Below, one piece after another: positions 40,450 through 49,939 of a stretch of 64,000 bases of DNA. The number at the start of each line of letters is the position of its first letter. Position 1 is the first letter of the stretch. The stretch spans positions 1 to 64,000 of the forward strand of contig CANLTZ010000019.1 in NCBI GenBank assembly GCA_947494145.1, in the 5' to 3' direction. Below the pieces are notes generated by a model. The model made no database searches. It saw nothing but the letters and a program-made list of their open reading frames with translations, and was not told the origin of the DNA. Source of the stretch: an uncultured Jannaschia sp. (GTDB lineage: Bacteria; Pseudomonadota; Alphaproteobacteria; Rhodobacterales; Rhodobacteraceae). Position numbers and translations under genes: made by a program.

Positions 40450-41706
40450 TCAGGCGCTGCCTGCTATCGTCACGTGGCGCAGTCGGTCAATCTCATGATC
40501 CCGTAACCCCGCCGCTTCGGAGTAGTCCAACGCCCTCCGCCCGAGTTGAAGGGCGGCATCTCTGACCCTGTCATTGCCGCTATTTGCCAAGGCATTGAGC
40601 GCTCCACGAAGGGCAGTCGCAACCTCGATCATCCCTGCGCCATCCCGCGCGATGCTTGCAAAGGCGGCCTCCAGCAAGTCTGCGTCTTCGGGCCAGCGCA
40701 CGAACACGTTTTTCGCAGTCTGCGCGTCCGAAGACGGACGTTCCTTTGCATAGCCCCAAATCAGTTCTTTCAAAATGGACAGGGCCTGAATCGCCGTTCC
40801 GGGATCGTTGATCCCCGGCGAAAGCGCGCGCGACGCGGTTTCGGCCAAGACGTTTAGGCCGAACTCCGTATCTTGCTCGTAGGTGCGATGGGGCCCGAAG
40901 GTGAATGCCTCAGTTAGGTCCGCAAGAACCTCGTCGCTGACGCTCCCTGCAACCTCGCCCAAAACTTCGCCCTCAAGGACATGATCCCCGGGATGAACAA
41001 GGACGTAAATCGCAGCCCCCTCGGGCAAGCATTCTTCCAGACGGGCGATATCGATCAGTTGAAGAAACCCTGACTGAGGAACAGGCAACTTTTCTACCGA
41101 GCCCGGTGTGATGACGTGGTCAGAAAGCTGCTGAGCACCGAAGCCTGGGTTTCGGGCATAGGCCATCAGGGTAGCGCTTGCTCGGCTTTTCGCCTGGCGC
41201 AGGCTTTCATCGACGCTGCCAAGGTCTTTCAGGTGGTCGATCCAACGCAGAAGCGACACGACAACCAATGCCACGAGGATGATCGTCACACCCATCACCA
41301 AAGGCGCAGTTTCTTCCGCATAGACCCCCGATCGATAAAGGATGATCGAGCCAAGCGAGTAGACAAATGCCCCGATAAAGGTCGCCAGGACGGATTGGGT
41401 GGTCGTGTCTTCCAACAAGATCCGATGGACCCGCGGTGTGGTCGTCTCGGACGCGGCCCGGTGCGCCGCGACCATCACGTTGAGGGAAAACGTCGAAACG
41501 GCGAGCATGGATGTCGCAAGGATCGTCAAGACCGGGATGACGGCCTCGAAGTCCAGATCAAAGGGGATTGAGCGGGTCATCCAGGTGGCTGACAACGGGC
41601 CGAGGGAAGCAACCAGTAGTGCCAAAAGGGCATAGAGCCCGACCCGCAGACCCATCTTTCGATAGTACCTCAGGAAGAAGACGAAGAACCATTTGAGGCG
41701 GGTCAT
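40450..41706 (-). CDS. DUF2254 predicted membrane protein
   Basis: 418 aa. Four hydrophobic helices lie in the first ~165 residues (VGLYALLALLVASLGPLSAT; VIPVLTILATSMLAVSTFSL; SVLATFIGAFVYSLGSIILY; VTIILVALVVVSLLRWID). A soluble C-terminal region follows with the conserved TEFGLNVLAETASRALSPGINDPGTA block, diagnostic of DUF2254. The function is unknown. It stands at the right border of the stress island and shows no EcfG promoter. Confidence 0.88.
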   Translation of the reverse strand: MTRLKWFFVFFLRYYRKMGLRVGLYALLALLVASLGPLSATWMTRSIPFDLDFEAVIPVLTILATSMLAVSTFSLNVMVAAHRAASETTTPRVHRILLEDTTTQSVLATFIGAFVYSLGSIILYRSGVYAEETAPLVMGVTIILVALVVVSLLRWIDHLKDLGSVDESLRQAKSRASATLMAYARNPGFGAQQLSDHVITPGSVEKLPVPQSGFLQLIDIARLEECLPEGAAIYVLVHPGDHVLEGEVLGEVAGSVSDEVLADLTEAFTFGPHRTYEQDTEFGLNVLAETASRALSPGINDPGTAIQALSILKELIWGYAKERPSSDAQTAKNVFVRWPEDADLLEAAFASIARDGAGMIEVATALRGALNALANSGNDRVRDAALQLGRRALDYSEAAGLRDHEIDRLRHVTIAGSA

Positions 41707-42786
41707 GAATCTGTGGCTTTCAGCTATTCGGACGAAAATACGGCTTGGCTGGCACGTAGGTCAGTTCGACGGAATGACCCGCATAGATCGTTCCGATTGC
41801 ATGAACGATGCAGTTGGGCGCCGGTCGCGGTGGGAAAACCAGGGGCGCCCAACGAACCCAGATCTGGCGAAGGTGACCGCCCAGCCATCCCACATCGGCA
41901 ATGCCTGCCTTCCCTTCAGCCGTTGCCCAAGGTGGGGCAGTCCGAACAATCGAACCAAAGACGCGACCGGTCCAATTGCTTGCGGACCGTCCCGGCACGG
42001 GCCTGAAACGGGCTGACGGAACTGGCGGTATGTACGTATCCTCGACCACGAAGACTTACCTTTGGCAACCGCCGAATGCAGCGATGGGGGACCAAATGGC
42101 GTTCACGAAAACGCCCCAGCATGAGCTATCTGCGCTTGGGCGAAGATGCGCCGCCCACGGCCACAGCGCGGGCGAGGTTGTCGCGAAATACGGTCTCAGA
42201 CTAACCGCTGACCCAGCAGATGGTCGATTGATGCGTCGGAGGTAGCGCCGATGCGGCAGAGCCGGTTGGCGCAAATCTCGTCTGCGGCAGAAGACTTCCG
42301 GCATCACGGACGATGGTGCCTAAGCTAAGCGCAAATACCATGACGCATGGCAAACTTCGGCGCGACGACCATGATCCACCGTGTTAGCCTTCTAGGTCAG
42401 GGTGTCGGCGCCGGGGCTTTCGACCGAAAGGTCGCCGAGATACAAAACCACATAGCCGTTCTCGATCGCTCAACCCCTTTTTGCATACATATCGCAGAGC
42501 CCTTGGAGGTCGCGCAGCGTGGTAAAGGAAAAACCTGCGTTGACCGCGATCTGTGCAGCAAAGACGGCCCATGGTGCCACTGTCCCCGTGGTGGAACGGT
42601 TTGGATGTTGCCGGTCAATAGCGGGTCGAAGAGCATGCCCGTTTCAACGGCAGGGCCCGTGCTGGCGCAAGTGCCTGCCTCATTGGATAGGGCTAGCTTA
42701 TGGCAACGGGAAGCCAGACAACGTGATCCCGTCTCCCTTGTTGACAGAAAGACGGCGAGGTACGGCTGAGAGAAACGACCGGTATC
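41707..42786. other. 1.1-kb region without convincing gene
   Basis: Several short overlapping frames occur on both strands but none has a good start, ribosome binding site or recognisable family. On the minus strand, fragments such as FSFTTLRDLQGLCDMYAKRG (~42480-42540) and MLFDPLLTGNIQTV (~42600-42640) look protein-like. They could derive from a decayed binding-protein gene, but I cannot support an assignment. It probably marks a recombination scar between the stress island and the catabolic region. Confidence 0.4.
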
Positions 42787-43620
42787 CTAGCGGTCCTGCA
42801 GCGCACGCGCCGCCTCCGTCCGGTTGCGCACGCCCAGGCGTTTGAGGATCGCGGAGACGTGCAGCTTCACGGTCCCTTCGGTCAAGCTGAGGCGATCTGC
42901 GATGTCGCGATTGGACGCGCCTTCGCGCAAAAGGGCCGCAATTTCCAGCTGACGACGGGTCAGTCGCGTGACTGGGGCGGCCTCATCGACGACCCGTGCG
43001 GCGACCAGGTCCCGCGCCGCGCCAAGGGCTTGGTCAAAGGTGGTGAAGGCTGTGGTGGCTGCGTCTACTTCGGGTGTGCCGCCGCGCCGGGCCGAAAGCT
43101 GCGCCATGGCATGGCGGAGGGCTTCCAGGGGGGCCTGCACGCCATGGGCGGCGATCCAGGCCAATCGGCCTTCACTGACTTCGCTGCGGCGCGCTTCGGT
43201 CAGTGTGCGTTCCAAGGCCTCTAGCGCCTCGCGCCGTTCGGTCACGTCCAGCGCGACGCCGTCCCAGATGACCGTCCCGTCTTCGGCTTGCCGGGGTCTG
43301 CCGATGGACCGGACCCACTTCAAAGCCCCGTCGGGGCGGATGACCCGTACCTCCTCGTCCAGGGGGGTCAGGGCCGCCGCCGAGGCCTCCAACGCCTTCA
43401 GCCATCGACTTTGATCGTCGGAATGAATCCAGTGATGGTCCACCTCGCTCTGCGCCATGAGCCAATCGGCATCGAGCCCGAAGATGTCGCGCACTTCCGG
43501 GCTGACATAGCCGTAGCGATAGATACCATCGGGCGTCCGAATCCGCTGCATCGTGTGGCCCGGAAAGGCCCCACCCATAAGTCGCGCGGCGTCCAAAGGG
43601 TTGTTTGGGGGATCAATCAT
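42787..43620 (-). CDS. PAS-domain LuxR-type transcriptional regulator
   Basis: 277 aa from ATG 43620 (MIDPPNNPLDAARLMGG). A PAS domain occupies ~25-135 (WIHSDDQSRWLKALEASAAA; VRSIGRPRQAEDGTVIWDGV), a helical linker follows, and a C-terminal LuxR helix-turn-helix lies at ~210-275 (LTRRQLEIAALLREGASNRD; TVKLHVSAILKRLGVRNRTE). An alternative ATG at 43683 has a better ribosome binding site. However, it would put an AT-rich stretch with an 18-bp inverted repeat inside the gene and leave only 38 bp to the divergent operon. It probably senses a small molecule and controls the BKACE/TRAP operon. Confidence 0.82.
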   Translation of the reverse strand: MIDPPNNPLDAARLMGGAFPGHTMQRIRTPDGIYRYGYVSPEVRDIFGLDADWLMAQSEVDHHWIHSDDQSRWLKALEASAAALTPLDEEVRVIRPDGALKWVRSIGRPRQAEDGTVIWDGVALDVTERREALEALERTLTEARRSEVSEGRLAWIAAHGVQAPLEALRHAMAQLSARRGGTPEVDAATTAFTTFDQALGAARDLVAARVVDEAAPVTRLTRRQLEIAALLREGASNRDIADRLSLTEGTVKLHVSAILKRLGVRNRTEAARALQDR

Positions 43621-43621
43621 A

Positions 43622-43639
43622 TATCTATCGTCATAGATA
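43622..43639. promoter_or_regulatory. 18-bp inverted repeat, candidate LuxR operator
   Basis: TATCTAT-CGTC-ATAGATA is a perfect inverted repeat with 7-bp arms, between the regulator start at 43620 and the divergent BKACE gene. The surrounding ~60 bp are the most AT-rich of the neighbourhood and could contain both promoters. Confidence 0.6.
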
Positions 43640-43721
43640 ATGACATTTTTAGCAACGAAGATATAACTTTCTCTATGCGTCATGCCTCGCCCCCTGTCAT
43701 CGTGATGATGGGGAGGACGGC

Positions 43722-44597
43722 ATGGACAAGATCATCATCGAAGCGCGCGTAAACGAACTCGCCACACGGCGCGGTAATCCGCACGTGCCGTTTCTGCCGT
43801 CCGAGGTCGTAACCGATTGTCTGGCCTGCGCCGATGCAGGCGCGTCCATCGTTCATTTCCATGGCCGCACCGAAGATGGCGCGCCGGATCACGACCCGGC
43901 CTTCTACCTCGAAACCAATGCTGGCATCCGCGCTAAATCCGATGTGCTGATCCACCCGACTTTGGGCTATGTCGCCAACGACACGGACGCCGCCGGCCGG
44001 TTCGCGGCCATCGAGCGGATGATGGAAGCGCCTGAGACACGGCCCGACTTCGCGCCCATGGATTGCGGCTCGCTCAATGTGGATTGGTGGAACCCGGAGC
44101 GGGGCGAGTACGACACCACCGATCTGATCTACAAGAATTCCACTGCGACGCTGATGTATTTCGCCGAGCGCATCCGCCACCACGGCCTGACCCCGTATCT
44201 GGTCAGTTGGAACGTCAGCTTCACCCGCCAGATCGAGCAGTTCTTGAAGATGGGCGTCCTGAAAGCCCCCGCCTTCACCTGCTTCTGCATGACCGACGAG
44301 ATCATCTTCGCGGGCCATCCCGGCACGGTGGCCGGGCTGGATGCGCATACGGCATTTCTGCCCGAGGGCTGCGTCTGGACGGTGGTGAACTACAAGGGCG
44401 ACCTGTTCCAGTTGACCGAGAAGATCATCCGCGAGGGCGGGCATATCTCCATCGGGTTGGGCGATTACGCCTATGCCGAGGGCGGACGGAACCTGACGAA
44501 CCCGCAAGTGATTGAGCGCGTCGTCGCCCAGGCGCGAAACCTGGGCCGCGAGGTGGCCGACGTGGCCGAGACGCGCGCCATTCTGGGAATGAACTGA
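43722..44597 (+). CDS. BKACE-family (DUF849) beta-keto acid cleavage enzyme
   Basis: 291 aa TIM-barrel. It starts MDKIIIEARVNELATRRGNP. The metal-binding His pair appears in GASIVHFHGRTEDGAPDHDP (~44-63); C-terminal landmarks are EGGHISIGLGDYAYAEG and PQVIERVVAQARNLGR. BKACE enzymes condense a beta-keto acid with acetyl-CoA and split it to acetoacetate and a new acyl-CoA, using Zn2+. The substrate is not predictable. It is the first gene of an operon with a TRAP transporter. GGGGAGG precedes the ATG. Confidence 0.9.
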   Translation: MDKIIIEARVNELATRRGNPHVPFLPSEVVTDCLACADAGASIVHFHGRTEDGAPDHDPAFYLETNAGIRAKSDVLIHPTLGYVANDTDAAGRFAAIERMMEAPETRPDFAPMDCGSLNVDWWNPERGEYDTTDLIYKNSTATLMYFAERIRHHGLTPYLVSWNVSFTRQIEQFLKMGVLKAPAFTCFCMTDEIIFAGHPGTVAGLDAHTAFLPEGCVWTVVNYKGDLFQLTEKIIREGGHISIGLGDYAYAEGGRNLTNPQVIERVVAQARNLGREVADVAETRAILGMN

Positions 44598-44635
44598 GCC
44601 GGGGCGGGAGGCCCCGGCGCCATAGGGAGGAAGAC

Positions 44636-45631
44636 ATGAAGACGATCCTGACCGCTGCCAGCGCCCTGGCGCTGGCCACAGCCGCCCAGGCGGAAACGTT
44701 CAAGATGCAGACGTTCCTGGGGGCCACGGCCGCCACGACGACCGCCTTCGAGGAGATGGCCGCCGACCTGGCCGTGGCCACGGACGGCGCGGTGGAGATC
44801 CAGGTCTTCCCCAGCGGTGCCGTTGTCGGACCGACCGACACGCTGGACGCGGTGCGCAATGGCCTGCTGGACGGGCACTACACTGGGCCGACCTTCTTCG
44901 CGGGCGTCGATCCGGCCTTCGCGGTGCTGGGCGACACGCTTTCGGCCTATCCGAACACCGACGTGCGCGACCAATGGTTCGTCGATGGCGGCGGGTTGGA
45001 GTTGGGTCGCGCGCTTTATGCCAAATACGACATGCACATGATCTGCGTGATCCATTGGCCGCAGGAGCAGATCCCCTCCACCGTTCCGATCCGCACGGTG
45101 GACGATTTCGAAGGCATCAAGATCCGCGCCCCCGGCGGGTTGCCGTCTGACCTGCTGACGCGGGCGGGTGCCTCGCTGGTGAACCTGACGCCTGGCGACG
45201 CGATCAGCGCGTTGGAAACCGGTGTGCTGGATGCTTCGGATCTGGCCAATGTGGGTCTGAACATGGCGTTCGGCATGTACCAGAACGCGCCCTATTCGAT
45301 CTTCGCCCGCCATTCGATGCCGGTGACGGACATGTCGGTCTCGATGTCGAAGTGGAACGCGCTCTCCGACGAGTCGAAAGCCGCCTTCGAGGACGCCTGC
45401 AATGGCCTATCCGACACGCTTGTCGAGACGCTGGGCGCGCAGGAAGAGGCCGCCATCGCGGAGGCGAAGAATGATCTCGGCGTGGAGTTCATCGAGTTCG
45501 ACGAGGCCCAGGCCGAACGCTTCCGCGAGATGCTGCTGGAGGTCTGGGACGATTGGGGTGCGCGCAACGGTGACGCCAAAGCCATCGTGGACAGCCACAA
45601 GGCCTACATGACCGAGCTCGGCATCCTCTGA
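44636..45631 (+). CDS. dctP: TRAP transporter solute-binding protein, DctP family
   Basis: 331 aa with signal peptide MKTILTAASALALATAAQA. The DctP fold shows ITWPQEQIP-like HWPQEQIPSTVPIRTVDDFE and the ligand-arginine motif GIKIRAPGG (~154-162). NVGLNMAFGMYQNAPYS is typical of this subgroup. It delivers a carboxylate, probably a keto or hydroxy acid given the neighbouring BKACE and E1 genes, to the DctQM permease encoded next. GGGAGGAAG precedes the ATG. Confidence 0.92.
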   Translation: MKTILTAASALALATAAQAETFKMQTFLGATAATTTAFEEMAADLAVATDGAVEIQVFPSGAVVGPTDTLDAVRNGLLDGHYTGPTFFAGVDPAFAVLGDTLSAYPNTDVRDQWFVDGGGLELGRALYAKYDMHMICVIHWPQEQIPSTVPIRTVDDFEGIKIRAPGGLPSDLLTRAGASLVNLTPGDAISALETGVLDASDLANVGLNMAFGMYQNAPYSIFARHSMPVTDMSVSMSKWNALSDESKAAFEDACNGLSDTLVETLGAQEEAAIAEAKNDLGVEFIEFDEAQAERFREMLLEVWDDWGARNGDAKAIVDSHKAYMTELGIL

Positions 45632-45675
45632 CACGCGTGGCCGGGCGCCACGCCCGGCCCTTTCCGGAGACGGCC

Positions 45676-46191
45676 ATGGACCGGATCATCCTCGCGCTCG
45701 GACGGCTGGCGTCCTGGGGCTTCGCGATCATCGTGCTGATGATGGTTTACGAGGTCGTGGCCCGCTACGGCTTCGGCGCGCCGACCATCTGGGCACACGA
45801 GATCGCGGGCCTTCTGGGCGCCGTCGCGTTCCTTCTGGCCGGGGCCTATTGCATGGTCGAGGACGGCCATATGCGCATCACCGCCTTCGTGGACGGGATG
45901 CGCGCGGGCACGCAGCGTCTGTTCCGCGTCATCGGCTATGTCTGCGGCGCGATCTATCTGGGCGGGCTGGCCTTTTCCGCCTTTCAGATCGCAAACCGGG
46001 CGGCGTTTCGGTTCATGGACGATGGAACCTGGTTTCCCGAACGCTCCGGCACGTCGTGGAATACCCCGCTCCCGGCCTATGTGAAGGTCGCGCTTTTCGT
46101 GGGCGCGGCCCTATTCTTGGTGGTGGTGCTGCGGGCCCTGTATCGCACCTTGCGCGGTCAGGATGATGACCCACCGGTGCGGCTGCCCTGA
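45676..46191 (+). CDS. dctQ: TRAP transporter small permease, DctQ family
   Basis: 171 aa with four transmembrane helices (LASWGFAIIVLMMVYEVVAR; AGLLGAVAFLLAGAYCMVED; VIGYVCGAIYLGGLAFSAFQ; VKVALFVGAALFLVVVLRAL). The conserved AHEIAGLLGAVAFLLAGAYC region matches DctQ. The start ATG 45676 is chosen after the purine-rich GGAGACGG. The stop overlaps the dctM ATG (TGATG). Confidence 0.9.
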   Translation: MDRIILALGRLASWGFAIIVLMMVYEVVARYGFGAPTIWAHEIAGLLGAVAFLLAGAYCMVEDGHMRITAFVDGMRAGTQRLFRVIGYVCGAIYLGGLAFSAFQIANRAAFRFMDDGTWFPERSGTSWNTPLPAYVKVALFVGAALFLVVVLRALYRTLRGQDDDPPVRLP

Positions 46192-47510
46192 TGGATATCG
46201 CAACGGTCTCGCTCCTGATCGTCCTGGCGATGACGGTGCTTCTGATCATGGGGGTGCCGGTGGCCTTCGTGTCGGGCTCCATCGCCGTGGTGCTGGCCGT
46301 CTCGCAATTCGGGCTCGGCGGGCTCTTTCTGATTTCCAGCCGAACAGCGGAGTTTGTCCAATCCTTCACGCTGATCGCGGTGCCGATGTTCGTCATCATG
46401 GCGGCGATCATGGAACGCTCGGGCGTGGCCGCCGACCTCTACCGCGCCTTCCACGTCTTGGCGGGCGGGTTACGGGGCGGCTTGGGCGTGGTGACGACCT
46501 TCGTGGCCGTCATACTAGGGGCGACGACAGGGATCATCGGCGGCGAGATCGTCCTGCTCGGCCTGATTGCGCTGCCGCAGATGCTGCGGCTGGGCTATGA
46601 CAAGCGGCTGGCCATCGGGACGATCACGGCGGGCGGGTCGCTGGGCACCATGATCCCGCCCTCGATCATCCTGATCTTCTACGGGCTGACGGCCGAGGTT
46701 TCGATTTCGCACCTCTTCCTCGCAACGCTTATGCCCGGCCTGATGCTCGCGGGCTTCTACATCACCTACATCCTGATCCGCTGCGGCCTGAACCCGGCCA
46801 TGGGCCCACCATTGGAGCCGGAGGAGCGGGATATGCCGCTCTCCGAGAAGTTGAAGCTTTTCGGCGGCGTGGCCCTGCCGATGCTGGTGGCGGGTGGGGT
46901 GCTGATCTCGATCTATGCGGGCTTTGCGTCGATCACTGAAAGCGCGGCGCTTGGCGCATTCGGGGCTGCGGTGGCGGCTTGGGTCCGGGGCAAATTCAGC
47001 CTGGCGATGATGGGCGACGTTTTGCTTCAGGCCCTGCGCACCTGCGGGATGGTCTTCTGGCTGGTCTTCGGCACCAACGCCCTGATCGGGGTCTACAACC
47101 TCATGGGCGGCATCGATTTCGCACGCGAGGTGCTGGGCGGCGTGTCCGACGAGCCAGCGGTAATCCTGGCGGTGATGATCGGCGTCTTCATCCTGCTGGG
47201 TTTCTTCATCGACTGGATCGGCATTCTGTTCCTGACCATGCCGATCTTCCTGCCGACCCTGACGGCGCTCGGCTACGACCCGATCTGGTTTGGCATCGTC
47301 TTCAACCTGTCCATGCAGATCGCCTATCTGACGCCGCCGTTTGGGCCCGCGTGTTTCTACCTGAAGGGCGCCGCGCCCGACGTTTCGCTGCAAGACATCT
47401 TCGCGGCGCAATGGCCGTTCATCGGACTGCAAATCCTGGGCCTCATCGTCGTCGTGCTCTGGCCCGACCTGTCGCTCTGGCTGCCACGCCTCGTCTACGG
47501 AGGCGGATGA
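46191..47510 (+). CDS. dctM: TRAP transporter large permease, DctM family
   Basis: 439 aa with about 12 hydrophobic segments. Landmarks are the early PVAFVSGSIAVVLAVSQFGL, the middle TITAGGSLGTMIPPSIILIF (the highly conserved IPPS motif) and the C-terminal LTPPFGPACFYLKGAAPDVS. With DctP and DctQ it forms a sodium-coupled organic-acid importer. It is overlapped at both ends by its operon partners. Confidence 0.94.
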   Translation: MDIATVSLLIVLAMTVLLIMGVPVAFVSGSIAVVLAVSQFGLGGLFLISSRTAEFVQSFTLIAVPMFVIMAAIMERSGVAADLYRAFHVLAGGLRGGLGVVTTFVAVILGATTGIIGGEIVLLGLIALPQMLRLGYDKRLAIGTITAGGSLGTMIPPSIILIFYGLTAEVSISHLFLATLMPGLMLAGFYITYILIRCGLNPAMGPPLEPEERDMPLSEKLKLFGGVALPMLVAGGVLISIYAGFASITESAALGAFGAAVAAWVRGKFSLAMMGDVLLQALRTCGMVFWLVFGTNALIGVYNLMGGIDFAREVLGGVSDEPAVILAVMIGVFILLGFFIDWIGILFLTMPIFLPTLTALGYDPIWFGIVFNLSMQIAYLTPPFGPACFYLKGAAPDVSLQDIFAAQWPFIGLQILGLIVVVLWPDLSLWLPRLVYGGG

Positions 47511-49534
47511 TGGCTGGTCCCGAGATTCTCCAAGGGCTCGATACTCCGTCCACGAACCGTCTTTCGCCTGAGGACGAAGTGGAAATGCTGCACATGATGC
47601 TGCGCATCCGCCGCTTCGAGACCAGGGCAAAAGAACTCTTCCTCAAGGGTGTCATCAAGGGAACTGCCCATTCGTCCGTCGGGCAAGAAGGCATCGCCGC
47701 CGGGGCGTGTCGCGTGTTGGAAGATCGGGATTTCCTACTCACCCACCACCGCGGCCACGGCCACACCCTGGCCAAGGGCGCCGACATGGCCCGTATGTTC
47801 GCCGAACTGATGGGCAAGGCGACGGGGTATTGCGGCGGGGTTGGCGGGTCGATGCACATTGCCGACATGAGCCTGAACATCCTGGGCGCCAACGGCATCG
47901 TCGGCGCAGGGATGGGTCTCGGCGTCGGTGCGGCGTTGGCGGCGCAGATACAGGGCACGGGCGCAGTGGGCATCTCCTTCTTCGGCGACGGCGCGGCGTC
48001 CGAAGGACTGTTCCATGAGGCCCTGAACCTGGCCGCAATCTGGAAGTTACCGCTGATCTTCTTCTGCGAAAACAACCAGTATGGCCTGACCACTGCGACC
48101 GAAACCGTCATCGCCGGCGGCTCCATCGCCGCCCGCGCCAAGGGGTATGGTGTTCCGGGTCGCCGCATCGACGGCAACGCCGCTGCCACCGTCTTCGCCG
48201 CTGTCGAACAGGCTGCCGCGCGCGCCCGCGCTGGCGAGGGTCCGACACTGATCGAAGCCATGACCTATCGCTGGGATGACCATTCCATGCGGGCCAATCT
48301 GGCGGGCTACCGCACCGAAGCGGAAGAAACGGCGTGGCGCGAAGTTGACCCCATAGCGCGTCTAGAAGCACGTCTGACCGAAGCCGGGCATCTGGATGCT
48401 GATCGAATTGCCCATCTGCGCGCTGAAGTGGATGCAGAGGTCGAGGCCGCCATCGACTTGGCGGAGGCGGAGCCCGAGCCCGAGATGGCCGACCTTCTGC
48501 CCATGGTCATGGCGCCACCACCCAAGCCGGAGGCCGAGCCCGCGCCCGGCCCGAGGGCCATCGCATACCGGGCAGCGATCACCGAGGCCTTCGCGCAGGA
48601 GATGGCGTCAGACGAGACAATCATCCTTTTGGGTGAGGATGTGGGTGAGGCTGGCGGTATCTTCGGCCTGACCCCCGGTCTGCTGGACGGTTTCGGGGCA
48701 GGACGTGTCCGCGATACGCCGATCGCCGAGAACGTGATCGCAACCGCTGCGGTGGGCGCTGCTCTGTCTGGCATGCGGCCGATTGTGGAGGTGCAGCTCT
48801 TCGATTTCGTGACGCTGATGATGGATGCCATCGTCAACCAGGCCGCCAAGGCCCGCTTCATGCTGGGCGGCGCGGCCCGCGTTCCCGTGGTGTTTCGCGG
48901 CCCACAGGGCGCGGGGATACGTCTGGCCGCACAACATACGCAATCCCTGGAAATGCTGTTTGCCAACGTGCCGGGGTTGGAGATCTACGCGCCTTCGACG
49001 CCCTACGACGCGAAGGGGCTGATGACCACAGCCATCCGGTCGGACAACCCCGTGCTCTTCCTGGAGCATAAGTTGCTCTATCTCGGTGCTGAGGCGCCGG
49101 TGCCGGAAACCGCCTATGCCATTCCGGCTGGCAAGGCCCGCATTGTTCGCACCGGTGTCGATTGCACCGTGATCGCTACGCTGGCCATGGTGGAACGTGC
49201 CGTGCAAGCAGCCGAGCGGCTCGCCAAGGACGGCATCGAGGTTGAGGTCATCGACCCGCGCACGCTGAAACCCTTCGATTTCGACACCGTGGCCGAAAGC
49301 GTCCGCAAGACCAATCGCGCTGTCATCGTCCATGAAGCCCCGGTCTTCGGCGGCATCGGGGGGGAAATCGCGGCGCGCATTATGTCGGATGCGTTCGACT
49401 GGCTCGACGCGCCGGTCGCACGGGTCGGTGCGCCCGAGATGCCCGTTCCCTACAACGACCGGCTGGAGCGGGCCTACATGCCCGACGCCCGCGACATCGC
49501 GGCGGCCGTGAAAGACGTCTGCTACAGGAGCTGA
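47510..49534 (+). CDS. Fused E1 alpha/beta 2-oxo acid dehydrogenase-type TPP enzyme
   Basis: 674 aa. The N-terminal E1-alpha part (~20-330) has AHSSVGQEGIAAGACRVL, LTHHRGHGHTLAKG and the thiamine-diphosphate motif FFGDGAASEGLFHEALNLAA ending in ENNQYG. A hinge rich in Pro/Glu/Ala (~325-350) leads to the E1-beta part (ILLGEDVGEAGGIFGLTPGL; PVVFRGPQGAGIRLAAQHTQ; RTLKPFDFDTVAESVRKTNR). The usual two subunits are thus in one chain. No E2 or E3 gene is nearby, so it may use a shared E2/E3 complex or act as a decarboxylase-ligase. ATG 47510 is preferred for its spacing to GGAGG; ATG 47507 overlaps the dctM stop. Confidence 0.9.
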   Translation: MAGPEILQGLDTPSTNRLSPEDEVEMLHMMLRIRRFETRAKELFLKGVIKGTAHSSVGQEGIAAGACRVLEDRDFLLTHHRGHGHTLAKGADMARMFAELMGKATGYCGGVGGSMHIADMSLNILGANGIVGAGMGLGVGAALAAQIQGTGAVGISFFGDGAASEGLFHEALNLAAIWKLPLIFFCENNQYGLTTATETVIAGGSIAARAKGYGVPGRRIDGNAAATVFAAVEQAAARARAGEGPTLIEAMTYRWDDHSMRANLAGYRTEAEETAWREVDPIARLEARLTEAGHLDADRIAHLRAEVDAEVEAAIDLAEAEPEPEMADLLPMVMAPPPKPEAEPAPGPRAIAYRAAITEAFAQEMASDETIILLGEDVGEAGGIFGLTPGLLDGFGAGRVRDTPIAENVIATAAVGAALSGMRPIVEVQLFDFVTLMMDAIVNQAAKARFMLGGAARVPVVFRGPQGAGIRLAAQHTQSLEMLFANVPGLEIYAPSTPYDAKGLMTTAIRSDNPVLFLEHKLLYLGAEAPVPETAYAIPAGKARIVRTGVDCTVIATLAMVERAVQAAERLAKDGIEVEVIDPRTLKPFDFDTVAESVRKTNRAVIVHEAPVFGGIGGEIAARIMSDAFDWLDAPVARVGAPEMPVPYNDRLERAYMPDARDIAAAVKDVCYRS

Positions 49535-49537
49535 GCG

Positions 49538-49939
49538 ATGAAGCGACAGGTCATCATCCCCAAAGGAATGGAAAACATCCACGACACTTATCATTACGCT
49601 CCCGGAATCCTCGTGGGCGACACACTCTACCTTTCGGGCCAAGTGGGCCGCGATGCGGAGCTGAACGTGGTCGAGGGGACCGAGGCGCAGTTTGTCCAAG
49701 CCTTCGAGAATGTAGGCAAGGTACTGACGGCGGCCGGGGCAACATTTGCAGACGTGGTGGAGTTGGAGACCTGGTTCGCTGACGACATGGCGGACCTGAA
49801 GACCTTCCTGGCCGTCAAGGATCGGTACTTCAAAGCGCCGCCCTATCCGACATGGACGGGCTTCGCGGTCAAAGGTTTTTCGATGCCGGGCCTTCTGGTC
49901 GAAATCAAATGCAAGGCTGTTCTGGGATTGGACGCATGA
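49538..49939 (+). CDS. Rid-family (YjgF/UK114-like) protein
   Basis: 133 aa single Rid domain (GILVGDTLYLSGQVGRDAEL; FENVGKVLTAAGATFADVVE; YPTWTGFAVKGFSMPGLLVE). Classical RidA deaminases have a catalytic arginine just before the VEIEA segment; here that position reads SMPGLLVEIKCKA without Arg. It therefore belongs to another Rid subgroup that need not hydrolyse imines. It begins 4 bp after the E1 gene and overlaps the aldolase gene as ATGA. Confidence 0.88.
   Translation: MKRQVIIPKGMENIHDTYHYAPGILVGDTLYLSGQVGRDAELNVVEGTEAQFVQAFENVGKVLTAAGATFADVVELETWFADDMADLKTFLAVKDRYFKAPPYPTWTGFAVKGFSMPGLLVEIKCKAVLGLDA

Noticed and set aside
42347-42769. 140-codon plus-strand frame before the LuxR regulator
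   Set aside because: No ribosome binding site, no family similarity, uneven composition; left as unassigned sequence.
46979-47509. Extension of the fused E1 enzyme into the dctM gene (851 aa)
   Set aside because: It reads dctM in another frame and has Pro/Gly/Arg-rich noise; the GGAGG site at 47499 marks the start at 47510.
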